This document shows, one piece after another, positions 41,364 to 51,704 of a DNA stretch of 64,000 nt; positions within the stretch are counted from its first letter, which is position 1; every line of letters begins with the position of its first letter. The position numbers were made by a program, and so were the translations under genes. The DNA lies in the NCBI GenBank assembly GCA_050953505.1, contig JBMNMU010000001.1:2356001-2420000 (forward strand), given 5' to 3'. Below the pieces are notes generated by a model. That model was not told the DNA's origin. It was given only the letters and a program-made list of their open reading frames with translations, and did no database searches. The DNA is from JBMNMU01 sp050953505. Lineage in GTDB: Bacteria; Bacillota; Clostridia; Peptostreptococcales; Anaerovoracaceae.

Positions 41364-42875
41364 CTAATTATAATATAGGTTTGTAGTCACATATTCAGGA
41401 TCGCTGGTCACATCGATGTCTAGATCTCTGAAGGTTTGCTCGTCTCTGTCGCTTAGGATAGCCGTACAATGAGCCCTACATCCTTTTAAGTCTAGCAATT
41501 TCTCCACTGCAACTTGTGCTGTAGGATTAGTAGTTGCAGATATGGTTAAGGCACTTAAAATTTCTTCACAATTTAAAGAGGATTTTTCGTGCTGTAGAAT
41601 ATCAGTTTTCAAATGCTGGATTGTTTCCAACACATTGGGAGATATCAGGAAGATTTCATCCGCCAAACCGCAAAGGTACTTAATTGCATTGAGTACTGCT
41701 GCGGCGGCAGCTACCATTCGCCGTGAGCTTCTACCGGTTATAATCTTGCCATCGGGTAGCTGAATGGCCATGACTACTACGTTTTCATAGCGTTGGTCAA
41801 GGCTTCTTTTATATTCCGCATAATCTCTAGCTGGCTTTACAACTACACGGTCCTCTGCCTTGAGGCTCAAATCATCCATTAAAAGCTTCGCTCTGAGCAC
41901 GGCGGGCTTATCTATCTTACCCTTTTTATAATCACACTGAGCGATGAAATATCGCCGAATAATTTCTTGCTTGGAGGCTTCTCTTACCACCTGATCATCG
42001 GAAATAGAAAAACCGACACGATTTACCCCCATATCTGTAGGAGATTTGTACTCAGACTCCTCCCCAGTGATTTTCTCAATAATTCTTTTTACTATTGGAA
42101 AGACCTCTAGGTCTCTATTGTAATTTACTGCAGGCTCCCCATATGCTTCTAAATGGAAAGAATCGATCATGTTTACATCCTTTAGATCTATTGTGGCAGC
42201 TTCGTAAGCGATGTTTACAGGATGCTTGAGGGGTAGATTCCAGATGGGAAAGGTTTCAAATTTTGCATATCCAGCCTTAATCCCCCTTTTATTATCGTGA
42301 TATAGCTGTCCTAAGCATGTTGCTAATTTTCCGCTTCCACCGCCAGGGCCTGTTACTACTACAAGTGGTTTAGTTACCTCGATATATGGATTAGCGCCGA
42401 AGCCCTCGTCACTTACAATAGTTTGCACATCAGTTGGATAACCTTTTGTGAGGTTATGTTTATAGGTGGTGATGCCCCTTCTGTTTAATTTATTAATAAA
42501 CATATTCACGGCCGGCTGATCCTGATATCTTGTAATAATTACACTATTTATGGATAAATCATATTTTCTAAAGGTGTCGATGAGCCTAAGCACCTCTAAG
42601 TCATAGGTAATGCCAAAGTCCTGTCTAGTCTTATTTGTAGTAATATCTCCAGAAAAGATACAAATGACTATTTCTGTTTGGTCCTTCATCCTCTGCAAAA
42701 GCTCAACCTTTGCGTTTTCATTAAATCCCGGAAGCACTCTTGCGGCATGCTTATCATGGACCAGCTTACCGCCAAACTCCAGGTATAACCTTTCACTGTT
42801 GCCTTCATTAATACGTTGGAGAATATATTTTGATTGTTCTTCAATGTATTTGTCTGCGTCAAAACCAAGCTTCAT
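41364..42875 (-). CDS. DUF1846 family protein
   Basis: A 503-residue protein of the DUF1846 family, common in Firmicutes, with a nucleotide-binding-like loop VVTGPGGGSGKLATCLGQLY near residue 176. Structures are known but the function is not established. Family features include the start MKLGFDADKYIEEQSKYIL and GVNRVGFSISDD near 280. I chose ATG at 42875 because GTGAGGG lies 5 bases before it and this gives the usual family N-terminus; upstream ATGs at 42899 and 42908 touch the repeat array. The gene is preceded by a tandem array of two-hairpin repeats that forms its leader. Confidence 0.92.
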   Translation of the reverse strand: MKLGFDADKYIEEQSKYILQRINEGNSERLYLEFGGKLVHDKHAARVLPGFNENAKVELLQRMKDQTEIVICIFSGDITTNKTRQDFGITYDLEVLRLIDTFRKYDLSINSVIITRYQDQPAVNMFINKLNRRGITTYKHNLTKGYPTDVQTIVSDEGFGANPYIEVTKPLVVVTGPGGGSGKLATCLGQLYHDNKRGIKAGYAKFETFPIWNLPLKHPVNIAYEAATIDLKDVNMIDSFHLEAYGEPAVNYNRDLEVFPIVKRIIEKITGEESEYKSPTDMGVNRVGFSISDDQVVREASKQEIIRRYFIAQCDYKKGKIDKPAVLRAKLLMDDLSLKAEDRVVVKPARDYAEYKRSLDQRYENVVVMAIQLPDGKIITGRSSRRMVAAAAAVLNAIKYLCGLADEIFLISPNVLETIQHLKTDILQHEKSSLNCEEILSALTISATTNPTAQVAVEKLLDLKGCRAHCTAILSDRDEQTFRDLDIDVTSDPEYVTTNLYYN

Positions 42876-42894
42876 TTTTTCCCTCACTTTTTTT

Positions 42895-43590
42895 AACATT
42901 CTGCCCAAAACACCCCGTGTTTTGCAAGGCAGAATTTATACAGCAATTGCCCAGCTTCAGCTGGTAGCAATTTTTCAGTTAACATTCTGCCCAAAACACC
43001 CCGTGTTTTGCAAGGCAGAATTTATACAGCAATTGCCCAGCTTCAGCTGGTAGCAATTTTTCAGTTAACATTCTGCCCAAAACACCTCGTGTTTTGCAAG
43101 GCAGAATTTATGTTGAGATTACCCAAATCTATGATTTGGCAGCAATCTGTCGTATAACATTCTGCCCCTCGCGTACCTTGTGCAAGGCAGGCTTTATACA
43201 TAAATTGCCCAGCTAACCCTGAAAGGGGTATTAGCTGGCTAGAATTTCTAGTAACATCCTATTCTAAAATCTTGCGTTTAAGGACAGGATTTATATATAA
43301 CTTTAACCAGCTGCCTTAGAAAAGAAGGTTTAGCTGGCTAGATTTTTAAATTAGCATCACTGCCTCAAATTTCAATATATTGGGGCAGTATTTATTACAA
43401 CTTGTCCAGTTACTTAGAAAGCGTGTTCTGTTGGTGTAATCTTTTTTTATATTTATATCCTGCCTAAAGCTCTAGTGTATTGCATCAGGATTTCTTTAGC
43501 ACTTTTCCAGTCCTCTGGACGCAAACTTTGCTGATGCAATCTTTCACTATCTTGGCAAAACTCCAATGTATCCCATGGCAGGTTATATAT
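42895..43590 (-). repeat. Degenerating tandem array of 86-100 bp two-hairpin repeats (DUF1846 leader)
   Basis: Units start at about 42895, 42981, 43067, 43156, 43253 and 43353, with further decayed units to about 43590. Units 1 and 2 are nearly identical; similarity falls with distance from the gene. Each unit has hairpin A (TTCTGCC...GGCAGAA around an inner AAAACAC/GTGTTTT stem) and hairpin B (CCAGC/GCTGG around a short loop). In the farther units the bases change but the pairing persists, for example CCTAT..ATAGG-like and CTGCC..GGCAG forms. The last hairpin A ends within 20 bases of the DUF1846 start. Confidence 0.85.
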
Positions 43591-43911
43591 AGATACAAAT
43601 TTATACAATTGTAAAACTTGCTAAATTGGCATTAAGATTTCAATGTTGTTTTATGGAATATATTATTTAAAGTCTTTCAATAACCTCAGAAATTATAACA
43701 AATATCCGGCAAAATAACAACCAGGATTAGATTGGGTTTCCTTAGATCTTTATCTCGTAGTGCGGCGAAATTGTAACTAATCTAACGCATCTGACTCATG
43801 ACATGGAGGGTTTTTGCGAAAAAACTAAATTCAAATAAGGCTGATTATTGGAATATTATAATACAAACAAAGGCCTTGCATTACTTCAAGGGATGTGGGT
43901 ATAATAAATTT

Positions 43912-44000
43912 AAAGGATTGCCGCTTGTTGGATGGCGGTCAGTCCAAATTATATGTTTTGACCGCCTAAACCGCAAATCTAGGCGGTCGTGTCATTTTTT
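43912..44000 (+). ncRNA. Candidate antisense antitoxin RNA (type I system)
   Basis: A plus-strand promoter TTGCAT (43876), 18 bases, TATAAT (43900) precedes a region without a gene. A strong hairpin GACCGCCTA / TAGGCGGTC (43960-43988) followed by a T run (43995-44000) ends it. The transcript would be about 90 nt, convergent with the toxin gene and overlapping its last codons and 3' end, as in TxpA/RatA and BsrG/SR4. Confidence 0.6.
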
Positions 44001-44072
44001 GAAAACCTTTAATAAGGTAACAACACCAATGATCACAAGACAGAATTGAAATAACTCTGAGTATGTAACCAT
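43992..44072 (-). CDS. Small hydrophobic type I toxin (holin-like, TxpA/BsrG-type)
   Basis: A 26-residue peptide, MVTYSELFQFCLVIIGVVTL then LKVFKK: one membrane helix with a lysine tail, typical of holin-like type I toxins of Firmicutes, which damage the membrane when overproduced. It has a very strong ribosome site (AAAGGGGGTGATGAC before ATG), itself typical of these genes. A promoter candidate TTGACT, 16 bases, TAATAT lies at 44157-44130 on the minus strand. An antisense RNA gene faces it. It is too short for ordinary gene finders. Confidence 0.75.
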   Translation of the reverse strand: MVTYSELFQFCLVIIGVVTLLKVFKK

Positions 44073-44412
44073 GTCATCACCCCCTTTGCAGAGAGTGACT
44101 TAACTGCCAAACGGCAACCCTTACAACAGATATTACATATTTTACCATACAAGTCAAGGTAAATAAGTAGACTTGGCGCTTTATATAAGCAATAACATTG
44201 TACCTAGGAAGATATACATAAAACATCTCATCTTTTATTTGAAAATATAACCCTGATTGTGACAGGGCTTTTTTATTGCTCTAATTATTACATAGTAAAT
44301 AATTACTTTATGCAATAATTAAAGTGAACAAAAGAAAAGTGAGTTGACTTCGCCGCATAATTACCATATAATTACATAAAAAGAAAATGGAGGAATCGGA
44401 AAGGCGGGAAAG
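44073..44412. other. Intergenic region: toxin promoter, orphan terminator, SLH promoter
   Basis: 340 bases holding the toxin promoter (44130-44157, minus), a terminator CCCTG/CAGGG with TTTTTT at 44249-44275 (plus) that follows no known plus-strand gene, and the promoter of the SLH gene (44344-44372). Confidence 0.55.
44344..44372 (+). promoter_or_regulatory. SigA-type promoter of the SLH gene
   Basis: TTGACT, a 17-base spacer, TATAAT: near-consensus and about 41 bases before the SLH start codon. Confidence 0.8.
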
Positions 44413-45417
44413 ATGACTAAAAAACAAACATTATTTGTGACGCTCATTCTACTACTACTAAGCATATCAAATTTAGGATATGCCCAAACAGGATATGCAG
44501 ATGTGAAAACTACAAACTGGGCATATGAACCTATCAAAGCCATGTCGGATAGAGGAATTATAAAAGGATACCCGGATGGTAGCTTTAAGCCAAAGGAAGA
44601 AGTGACTTATGCAGAGTTCATAAAAATGGTAGTAGTTGCAGAGACCGGAAATGACCTAGAGTTAGCAAAAAGCCCTTATCACTGGGGAAAAAATTATTAC
44701 GATAAAGCCATAGAACTAGGCCAGTTCACCAAATATCAGATAACAGAATCTCAGCTACCCAACCCTATTCCAAGAGGGGATATGGCTCTTATTATGAGTT
44801 CGGTTTTAGGTAATATAAAGATTGAGAATTACGATGAAATACAACAAGGCATAAAGGACATTGATTATAAAACCAAGAATGAATATGACATCACAAAGGT
44901 TTACTATACAGGAGTTCTTTCAGGATATGAGGATGAGACCTTCAAGCCTGACAGGACATTGACTAGAGCGGAGTCCGCTTCGGTGATATATAGGCTGGTG
45001 GATGAGAGTAAGCGGGTGGTTATTGGCGCAGCAGAAACCCACCGGGGGGTGCAAACCCTTAATGCTAAAAAGGTAGCCTTGGATTTTGGGTTTGATACTA
45101 AGGAAGTGACCACAGAAAAAGCCAAGCTAGGGGATCATGGAATTAAAAAAATCATCATTGATGAGCATGGATATATTGAGGTTTATTCGACGGTAAAATA
45201 TGAAGGAATTAGAATATTTATAGAAAATAAAAGTGTATCGCTAGTGGGATATACAAGTGGACTACTTTATGATCGCATAGATGGATATTATGTTTATGAA
45301 GCTAATCCAATGAGAAAAAATATGGATGTAAAAGGGAAGGTACCATCTCTATATTTAGCTCATGATGCGGTTTCTCCCATTGATCATGTTTACGAATATA
45401 CCGATGTAATACTCTAA
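44413..45417 (+). CDS. SLH-domain exported protein
   Basis: A 334-residue protein with a signal peptide (cleavage near AQTGYAD, residue 24) and three S-layer homology repeats. The first (about 30-75) has NWAYEPIKAMSDRGIIKGYP, the second (about 90-140) is degenerate, and the third (about 155-200) has VLSGYEDETFKPDRTLTRAE. The C-terminal 135 residues form a beta-rich domain of unknown function. SLH domains bind pyruvylated secondary cell-wall polymers, so the protein is cell-surface attached. The next gene, encoding the 2068-residue protein, begins 81 bases after the stop with no clear terminator between, so they are likely one operon. Confidence 0.9.
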   Translation: MTKKQTLFVTLILLLLSISNLGYAQTGYADVKTTNWAYEPIKAMSDRGIIKGYPDGSFKPKEEVTYAEFIKMVVVAETGNDLELAKSPYHWGKNYYDKAIELGQFTKYQITESQLPNPIPRGDMALIMSSVLGNIKIENYDEIQQGIKDIDYKTKNEYDITKVYYTGVLSGYEDETFKPDRTLTRAESASVIYRLVDESKRVVIGAAETHRGVQTLNAKKVALDFGFDTKEVTTEKAKLGDHGIKKIIIDEHGYIEVYSTVKYEGIRIFIENKSVSLVGYTSGLLYDRIDGYYVYEANPMRKNMDVKGKVPSLYLAHDAVSPIDHVYEYTDVIL

Positions 45418-45497
45418 ATGTTGCAACCCATAATTGATTATTTTTATTATGATCAGGGTCGGTCGTCGTCATTTAATGATTATAAAGAGGTGTCAGG

Positions 45498-48400
45498 ATG
45501 CCTATTGAATACTTGAGAAAATTAAAAGTAATAATTTCAATCGTACTTGTCTTAACAATGGTAATAGCTGGGGGCATTGTAACTCCTGGGTTGACGTCTT
45601 ATGCAAGAACGGTAACGGAGATCGTGACAGTAAGTAAAACGATTTTGGATGTAGCCTATTATGACATATGGAAACATATAGATGGTACATGGCAAAATGG
45701 AGTTAAGCAAGGCTCCCCAGTATCTGAGACATTTACAATAGGAGTAAAAGGTGTGGTTCCTGATGGTGCTATTGTGATTAGCTGTAGTGGACAGTTTAAT
45801 AATGATTATGGGGGAGTGGGTTATGAGTATTCCGTTGCAAATGGATATATTTCCACAGGCCCAACATATCATTCTGGTGAGGTCACATATACAGTAAACA
45901 CTACACTAACAACGAACACGGGTCCCAATGGTCTAGACATCAAAGTTGGAGGACAAGCTGACGTAGTAGAAGGTTACCGATACTACATCCCTACCCTTAT
46001 ACATATTACCTACCAATATGAGGTTGTTACGGAAATCGGGGATTTCCACCCAGACCTAAGCATCCCCGCATCAGCAAAGCAAGGAGAAAGCTACACTGTT
46101 TCAGATGCCACAGTAGTGGACGGGACCACAACCATTGACCATGCCGTGTTGGAAAAACACTATGGCGATGGAGCGTGGGAGCTTGTAGCTCACTGGAACG
46201 GAAGTGGAACTACCGGCACAAATACGGGAGGAAGCGTCAGCCAGTCCCATGAGGATATGGGAATTATTACTTATAGGCTCACAGTTTATGACACTCACGG
46301 ACAGGAAAAAGCAGTCACAAAATCCATCAACATCACAGATTCCAGAGATTTCGACGGTACCGCCATTCTAAAATTACCTGAATCTACCTATGAAGGTCAT
46401 ACTGTAGAGGCCATGGACCAATCCGAATTCCAGGTAGACGGCCAGTTCTATTCTGCAAGAAGAATGTACGAAGAAAATCTAGCATCAAATAGATTTACGG
46501 CATCCTCAGGCTCGTCCGCATCTTTTCGGAAGCTAGGGCTGACAAGCTCAGAAATCACTTTCCCTAAGAAAGGCAATTATTCAGTTACACTAAGGGTTGA
46601 TACGAAGGACGGCAAGAGGCTAACAGATATTAAGCCCATTGAGGTATTGAAGACTCCAACCATTATTGCCAACCTTACTGGAGTGCAGAAGCAAAATCGT
46701 AAACAGGTACTTAATATAACTGTGGCGTCAAATCCTAGTTATCCCATTACTGAGGTTTGGGCACAAATCGAGAGCGCTGACGGAACTGAAAGTGTAAAGC
46801 TCTATAAAGACGGGGAGCTAGAGAATTCAGACACAATTAAGACAAGGCCAATATACGATATGGCATCCGACCAGTTTTTTACCAAATGCAAGCTAGAATT
46901 TCTAACGAAAGATACAGAGACAAGTGAATATAAATACACCATCTTTGCGAAAGACAGCAGAGGATTTACAGACCAAGTTCAAGCCCCATTCACTGTAGAA
47001 CCTGACAACCCGCCAGATGCAGCTATAAATGTGGAAGACGTATTCATAAGAAATCAAGGCACAAATGTTGCCCAGATCACAGTAGAGGATGGAACAACCA
47101 CAGATGGCGATCAGGTGGAAAGGAACTGGTATGTGAAGTCCAGAGAAGGGAATTGGGAATCCTTGAAGGCCCTGCCGGGTTACAATGACCTTTCTTTTGG
47201 AACATCGAAAAAAGTGAGCTTTAATAGGACTGGTGTGGGACTAGTTGAATTAAGGCTGGAAGCAAAGGATGTTTGGGTTGAAGAAACCCTTCCCGAATAT
47301 ATCACGGAAGATGACTATCTCAGCAGCTCTACTGAAAGCCAAACGGATGTAATAAACATTGCGCCAGTAGTCAGCATAGAGCCCATCAGGACAAAGACAG
47401 CCAGTATTCTTATGCTAGGGGCAGGAAAGGAAGAATATCAAACCTTGCTCACAGGCAGGGCCTCATTGATGGAGCAATTGATAGAAAAGGGAATTGATGC
47501 CAGTGTTCTCATAGACAAGATGGAGCCAAAGGCACAGGATTCAAGAGGAACAGACACAAAGGTATCCGTTTCCTTGCCCTTTGGATATAACGGTGATAGT
47601 ACTTTCCTAAATACAAAGTGGTTTACCGTAGACAATAGCAGCTTATACACCATAAATGCCACCTGGACAAGCTCCTATCATGACTATTACCCACAAATGC
47701 CCTATTACATTACTTCCTATGATATAGAAACAGGTAATATAAATTGGACTTACACCATTAACAGTGATGTGATGAATATTCCAGGGAGTGGAACCCAGAA
47801 TGCGGGTAGCTTTGCTCAGGATGACACTGGTACCTATCTGTTTTTCCGATATGGAGGGCAAACCTTGGTTCTATCCAAAGATACAGGAGCATATTTGACA
47901 AAGCTAAACACCACCCTAGGAGACTCAAATTTTATATACAACAATGCAATTTATACCGTGCAGCCCGATGGAATATATAGCATCAGCACCCAGAACGGCA
48001 ATGTTAAAAAGGTATATAGCGGAAGCATATCCGGTAAAAGCAGAAGACTAGACAATCAAGTTCATTTCATGGTTAAGACTGGCCCAGTAGAAATCAGCAG
48101 GGCTACATTGGATTTGGCAACAGAAAAGGTTAGCCTGAGAAAATTGTCTGGGGCGGCCAATGACCCTATAGGCACCACCTACAATTGCCTTGGTATTGAT
48201 GTAGAAGGTGTAATGATTGTGGGAATTAATAATTCCAAATCTGTAAGGGTGTACGGAAGAGACAATACCCTTATCAAAACCTTATCTGGATGGAGTACGG
48301 CAAGAACCTTCAGTGTAATGCCAGTGTATGACGAAAGAGGAAAGTGCTCCTATATCGTAGCAGCCTGGGAAGTAAGAGGGAGTTCCACCTATCGCTCATG

Positions 48401-51400
48401 GGGAGGAGCCTGGGGTATATATGATGAATTTCGGGCATCAAGAGAGATTTCCTCATCCAATGGGTTCCAGGCAGATGCTGGTAAACCAATGTATGCAGGC
48501 AAGATTGGAGATGAAATCTATTTCCAGCTAGGTTCCATGTGGGCGGGCCTGTGGGGTGGTGGTAGTGTGATGAGTTATTATACGGAATACGCAACCTGTT
48601 ACATATTTAATACTATAACAGGCACAGCCACCCGTTCGACTACGGCACCATTTGCCTATGGGGCTGCCGGGGAGTTTGCGGCTAGAGACGAAGCAGCTAT
48701 GGCGACTTCCTATACATACAATGTGGATCAGCAGGAGGTTTATCAACAGGGCCTGAATGCAAAAGTAGTCACCTGGAGGCAAAATATAGACGAGATTTTA
48801 TATCGTCACCTTGCAAAGTATGGAGTAGGAAATGAAGATATCAACACCGTTGTCCTGTACGACAATACCAATGACGATGAGACAACCCAATTTCCTAAAA
48901 GCTTAAGCTTGCTTCAAGATGTGGGCATTGACTTTGTATTCGTGAGAGATCCGGAAGGGGATACAGGGATAGCAGATATAACAGAAAGCTATGGGAGGCG
49001 ATTGGCTGATTCTCTTACAGCTGTAGGCCAGCGAGCCACAACATATTTGAAAGCAAGCCAGTTTATTAAGGGTCTTGCAGAATTAATTGCCCAAGAAGAA
49101 GAAACACCAATAGCCTTGATTGCAGTATCTAATGAATCTGGGAGTGGATCCAGCAGTATTAGTAGAGAATTTCATTTAGATCCGGACAAAACCTATTATT
49201 ATGAATATCAAATGAAAGAGGTAACCCATACCGCCATAGAGCAGCCTCTCCATTGGGAGTTTGGAACGATGCAGGCTGTTCCTGAAGAGAAATTGCTTGA
49301 AGAGGCATATAGGGTTACGGATATATATCTGGAGGATTTTAACGATGATAAATATAATGATTTTTTTAGCAACATTGCAGGAGGGCGACAGACTGGTGGA
49401 ACTTACTCCTTGGCAACATTAAACAGCGGAAAGACAAGCTTGCCCAATAGAGTTTACACAGATAGTAGTGATATCAGGTTTATGGTACCAGAGGGGCAAA
49501 AAGCCATACTATCCTTTGACTACACTGCAAGATCAAATGATACAGATTGGACAAATGTAAGCTTTTATCTTAATGGCAAGAGATGGGATAGGCTTCAGTA
49601 TTCTCAAACAATTTCAGGAAACTACACCAGCTCAGATTTTTTACCAGAAGGGGAGAATGTATTAAGCGCGTCTTGCATTGATTACGGAACAAGGCCCTTT
49701 AATACCTGGGCAGCCATTGACAACCTAAGGGTCATTTATGTCGAGCCAAACCAGGGCACCCAAGAAACTCCGAACGCCTCCTATGGGATACTGACGGAAG
49801 AGGATTCAGAGGATGGCTGGACAAGCTACAAAGGAACTCTTAGAACTTCATTTGAAACCACCGCTTACCGTGGACAGCCTATGGAATATTTCTATACTGA
49901 CTTTACTGGAGAGGCAAGCCAATTAGCCATAAGGGATGTTTCCAACCCAGACCGGAAGAATCTACAGATCAACATTCCCCAAGGGAAGTATTCTATAAAT
50001 AGCGGCGTGAACATTTTATCCTACCCCAGCAGTTCTAGCCGTAATAGCTGGAATGTAACTTGGAACTGGACAACAGGAGGCCGAACCTGGATTGATTATG
50101 GAAGGGTAGAATATGGAACTGTTCCCATGGACATTCCTTCTCCTGCCCTAAGGCTTTCTCTACCAACCATATCTGGCACTCAGAATTTTACCCAGCAGGC
50201 AAGGGCCTATAATGGTTCATCTGGACAATTTGCATCGGTGGAATTGTTCATCGTGGATGAAGTAAATGAACCGATAAATCAAGGAAAATACTTTTTTGAC
50301 AAGGAAAGAGGCGTAGTCTATATAGAAAACGATAAATTTTTAAAGAAGGCAACCTTTACATTCAATGGAGGAGATGCAGATAAATGGTTTATAAAGGACT
50401 TTAGTATTTATTCCATTGAGAATGGTGTAAAAGTATATGTTACGGACGAAAAGGTGGACTCGAAACAAATTACGAAGTGGTCAAAGGATAATGCCACAAT
50501 TGATATTGTAAAGGCTACAAAAGAGCAACAAGAGGAAAAAGAAGAAGAGGGGCTTGTTTATAAAAAAGGGCAGCTAGTTGCTTATGATATTTTCTATAGT
50601 GATTATGAAGAGGATCCTAGCAAAAAACAATACTGGAAATATACCCATACCCCCTTCAACGATGGGCCTCACCCGGAGGTGGCGGTGATTTTAGACGAAA
50701 CAGGGACTCCATCTGCCATAACGGGAACTATTTTGGACGAACCCATTTCACGCTTTTATATCGATGGGAAATACACTGTGGAGCATTGGCAGGAAGACAA
50801 CACCAATCGAACAGCAGATCTTTCGGGGCGCGTAGATTATGAAGACTATGATAAGGAAAGCAATGTAGCTGAAGTTACTTTTTACATTGAAGGTGGTGCA
50901 TCGGCTCCATGGATTACCTCTATTAAAACCATCCCAGGAATGGTAAAAGAGGGGGATGCTTATCAAATTCAAATAGGGGTTGATGATGCGGAGAAGGATG
51001 TACTTAGCTTGACCACAGAAGTTTATAGGGACAAGAAGCTGATTAATACTCATCGGAAGGGAAATCTACAGGCCGATCACATGGGGATTTATCCTCCTAT
51101 ACTCACAGGTATGTTGCCAGTGGCCCAAGTGGGCAGATACCAAGTCGTGTGTACGGTAAGAGACTGGTCAGGAGTAGGACTTGGTACCTATCAGTTTATT
51201 GTGATTTCAGAGGGAAAGGTTACAGGCTTGGTGAATCATACTCAGGATTGGGATGATAATAGGAAGAAATACAATTTAAAAAGGTTTTCTAATGAAATAA
51301 ACTACCCTATAAAGCTAGAGGATTATCTCAATCATTCTGTTCCAAGGCCGCGAGGTACTAATGTCTTCTGGTCAGGGGAACGATTTATGCTAGAGGCAGA

Positions 51401-51704
51401 AACGGAAGGAAATCCAAGTATAGTCAGGGTAAAGATATATAGCTTCACTCCCCAAGGTGCTCCTGTGGATACAGGATATACCACTACTTTGACCAAGTCC
51501 GGCCAAAAGGGCAAGGAGGGAGGGGATCTTTGGAAGGGCAGTCTATGGGATAAAGGCATGATCAATAAATGGGGCCGCAAAACCCCACAGCCCTTGCTCT
51601 TTAAGTTTACTGCAGAATACCCAGCAGGTAAGACAAAGGAAGACCAGGCTACTATCATCATAGACAGCCAACAAGACTACTGGCAGCTCCACCGCCTATG
51701 GTAG
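45498..51704 (+). CDS. Giant exported protein (2068 residues), function unknown
   Basis: N-terminal signal peptide (residues 8-36, hydrophobic, ending TSYA), no SLH repeats, no C-terminal anchor or sortase motif. Residues 170-620 look like several Ig/PKD-like beta domains (for example FTVEPDNPPDAAINVEDVFI). Near 634 a Rossmann-like segment ASILMLGAGKEEYQTLLTG occurs. Residues 690-1060 resemble a PQQ-like beta-propeller (GTYLFFRYGGQTLVLSKDTG, then YTVQPDGIYSISTQNGNVKK), after which a second alpha/beta segment (TVVLYDNTNDDETTQFPK, about 1115) follows. The rest is beta-sandwich material with many aromatics. It is probably surface or matrix associated, held by the SLH partner upstream. I know no family for the whole protein. 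AAAGAGGTGTC precedes the ATG. Confidence 0.8.
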   Translation: MPIEYLRKLKVIISIVLVLTMVIAGGIVTPGLTSYARTVTEIVTVSKTILDVAYYDIWKHIDGTWQNGVKQGSPVSETFTIGVKGVVPDGAIVISCSGQFNNDYGGVGYEYSVANGYISTGPTYHSGEVTYTVNTTLTTNTGPNGLDIKVGGQADVVEGYRYYIPTLIHITYQYEVVTEIGDFHPDLSIPASAKQGESYTVSDATVVDGTTTIDHAVLEKHYGDGAWELVAHWNGSGTTGTNTGGSVSQSHEDMGIITYRLTVYDTHGQEKAVTKSINITDSRDFDGTAILKLPESTYEGHTVEAMDQSEFQVDGQFYSARRMYEENLASNRFTASSGSSASFRKLGLTSSEITFPKKGNYSVTLRVDTKDGKRLTDIKPIEVLKTPTIIANLTGVQKQNRKQVLNITVASNPSYPITEVWAQIESADGTESVKLYKDGELENSDTIKTRPIYDMASDQFFTKCKLEFLTKDTETSEYKYTIFAKDSRGFTDQVQAPFTVEPDNPPDAAINVEDVFIRNQGTNVAQITVEDGTTTDGDQVERNWYVKSREGNWESLKALPGYNDLSFGTSKKVSFNRTGVGLVELRLEAKDVWVEETLPEYITEDDYLSSSTESQTDVINIAPVVSIEPIRTKTASILMLGAGKEEYQTLLTGRASLMEQLIEKGIDASVLIDKMEPKAQDSRGTDTKVSVSLPFGYNGDSTFLNTKWFTVDNSSLYTINATWTSSYHDYYPQMPYYITSYDIETGNINWTYTINSDVMNIPGSGTQNAGSFAQDDTGTYLFFRYGGQTLVLSKDTGAYLTKLNTTLGDSNFIYNNAIYTVQPDGIYSISTQNGNVKKVYSGSISGKSRRLDNQVHFMVKTGPVEISRATLDLATEKVSLRKLSGAANDPIGTTYNCLGIDVEGVMIVGINNSKSVRVYGRDNTLIKTLSGWSTARTFSVMPVYDERGKCSYIVAAWEVRGSSTYRSWGGAWGIYDEFRASREISSSNGFQADAGKPMYAGKIGDEIYFQLGSMWAGLWGGGSVMSYYTEYATCYIFNTITGTATRSTTAPFAYGAAGEFAARDEAAMATSYTYNVDQQEVYQQGLNAKVVTWRQNIDEILYRHLAKYGVGNEDINTVVLYDNTNDDETTQFPKSLSLLQDVGIDFVFVRDPEGDTGIADITESYGRRLADSLTAVGQRATTYLKASQFIKGLAELIAQEEETPIALIAVSNESGSGSSSISREFHLDPDKTYYYEYQMKEVTHTAIEQPLHWEFGTMQAVPEEKLLEEAYRVTDIYLEDFNDDKYNDFFSNIAGGRQTGGTYSLATLNSGKTSLPNRVYTDSSDIRFMVPEGQKAILSFDYTARSNDTDWTNVSFYLNGKRWDRLQYSQTISGNYTSSDFLPEGENVLSASCIDYGTRPFNTWAAIDNLRVIYVEPNQGTQETPNASYGILTEEDSEDGWTSYKGTLRTSFETTAYRGQPMEYFYTDFTGEASQLAIRDVSNPDRKNLQINIPQGKYSINSGVNILSYPSSSSRNSWNVTWNWTTGGRTWIDYGRVEYGTVPMDIPSPALRLSLPTISGTQNFTQQARAYNGSSGQFASVELFIVDEVNEPINQGKYFFDKERGVVYIENDKFLKKATFTFNGGDADKWFIKDFSIYSIENGVKVYVTDEKVDSKQITKWSKDNATIDIVKATKEQQEEKEEEGLVYKKGQLVAYDIFYSDYEEDPSKKQYWKYTHTPFNDGPHPEVAVILDETGTPSAITGTILDEPISRFYIDGKYTVEHWQEDNTNRTADLSGRVDYEDYDKESNVAEVTFYIEGGASAPWITSIKTIPGMVKEGDAYQIQIGVDDAEKDVLSLTTEVYRDKKLINTHRKGNLQADHMGIYPPILTGMLPVAQVGRYQVVCTVRDWSGVGLGTYQFIVISEGKVTGLVNHTQDWDDNRKKYNLKRFSNEINYPIKLEDYLNHSVPRPRGTNVFWSGERFMLEAETEGNPSIVRVKIYSFTPQGAPVDTGYTTTLTKSGQKGKEGGDLWKGSLWDKGMINKWGRKTPQPLLFKFTAEYPAGKTKEDQATIIIDSQQDYWQLHRLW

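Noticed and set aside
42895..43590. CRISPR array
   Set aside because: The repeats are 86-100 bp head-to-tail units with internal hairpins and no unique spacers, and no cas genes are nearby. No CRISPR array was seen anywhere in the window.
43798..44049. 83-codon plus-strand frame over the toxin locus
   Set aside because: It overlaps the antitoxin RNA hairpins and the better supported 26-residue toxin on the other strand; no ribosome site.
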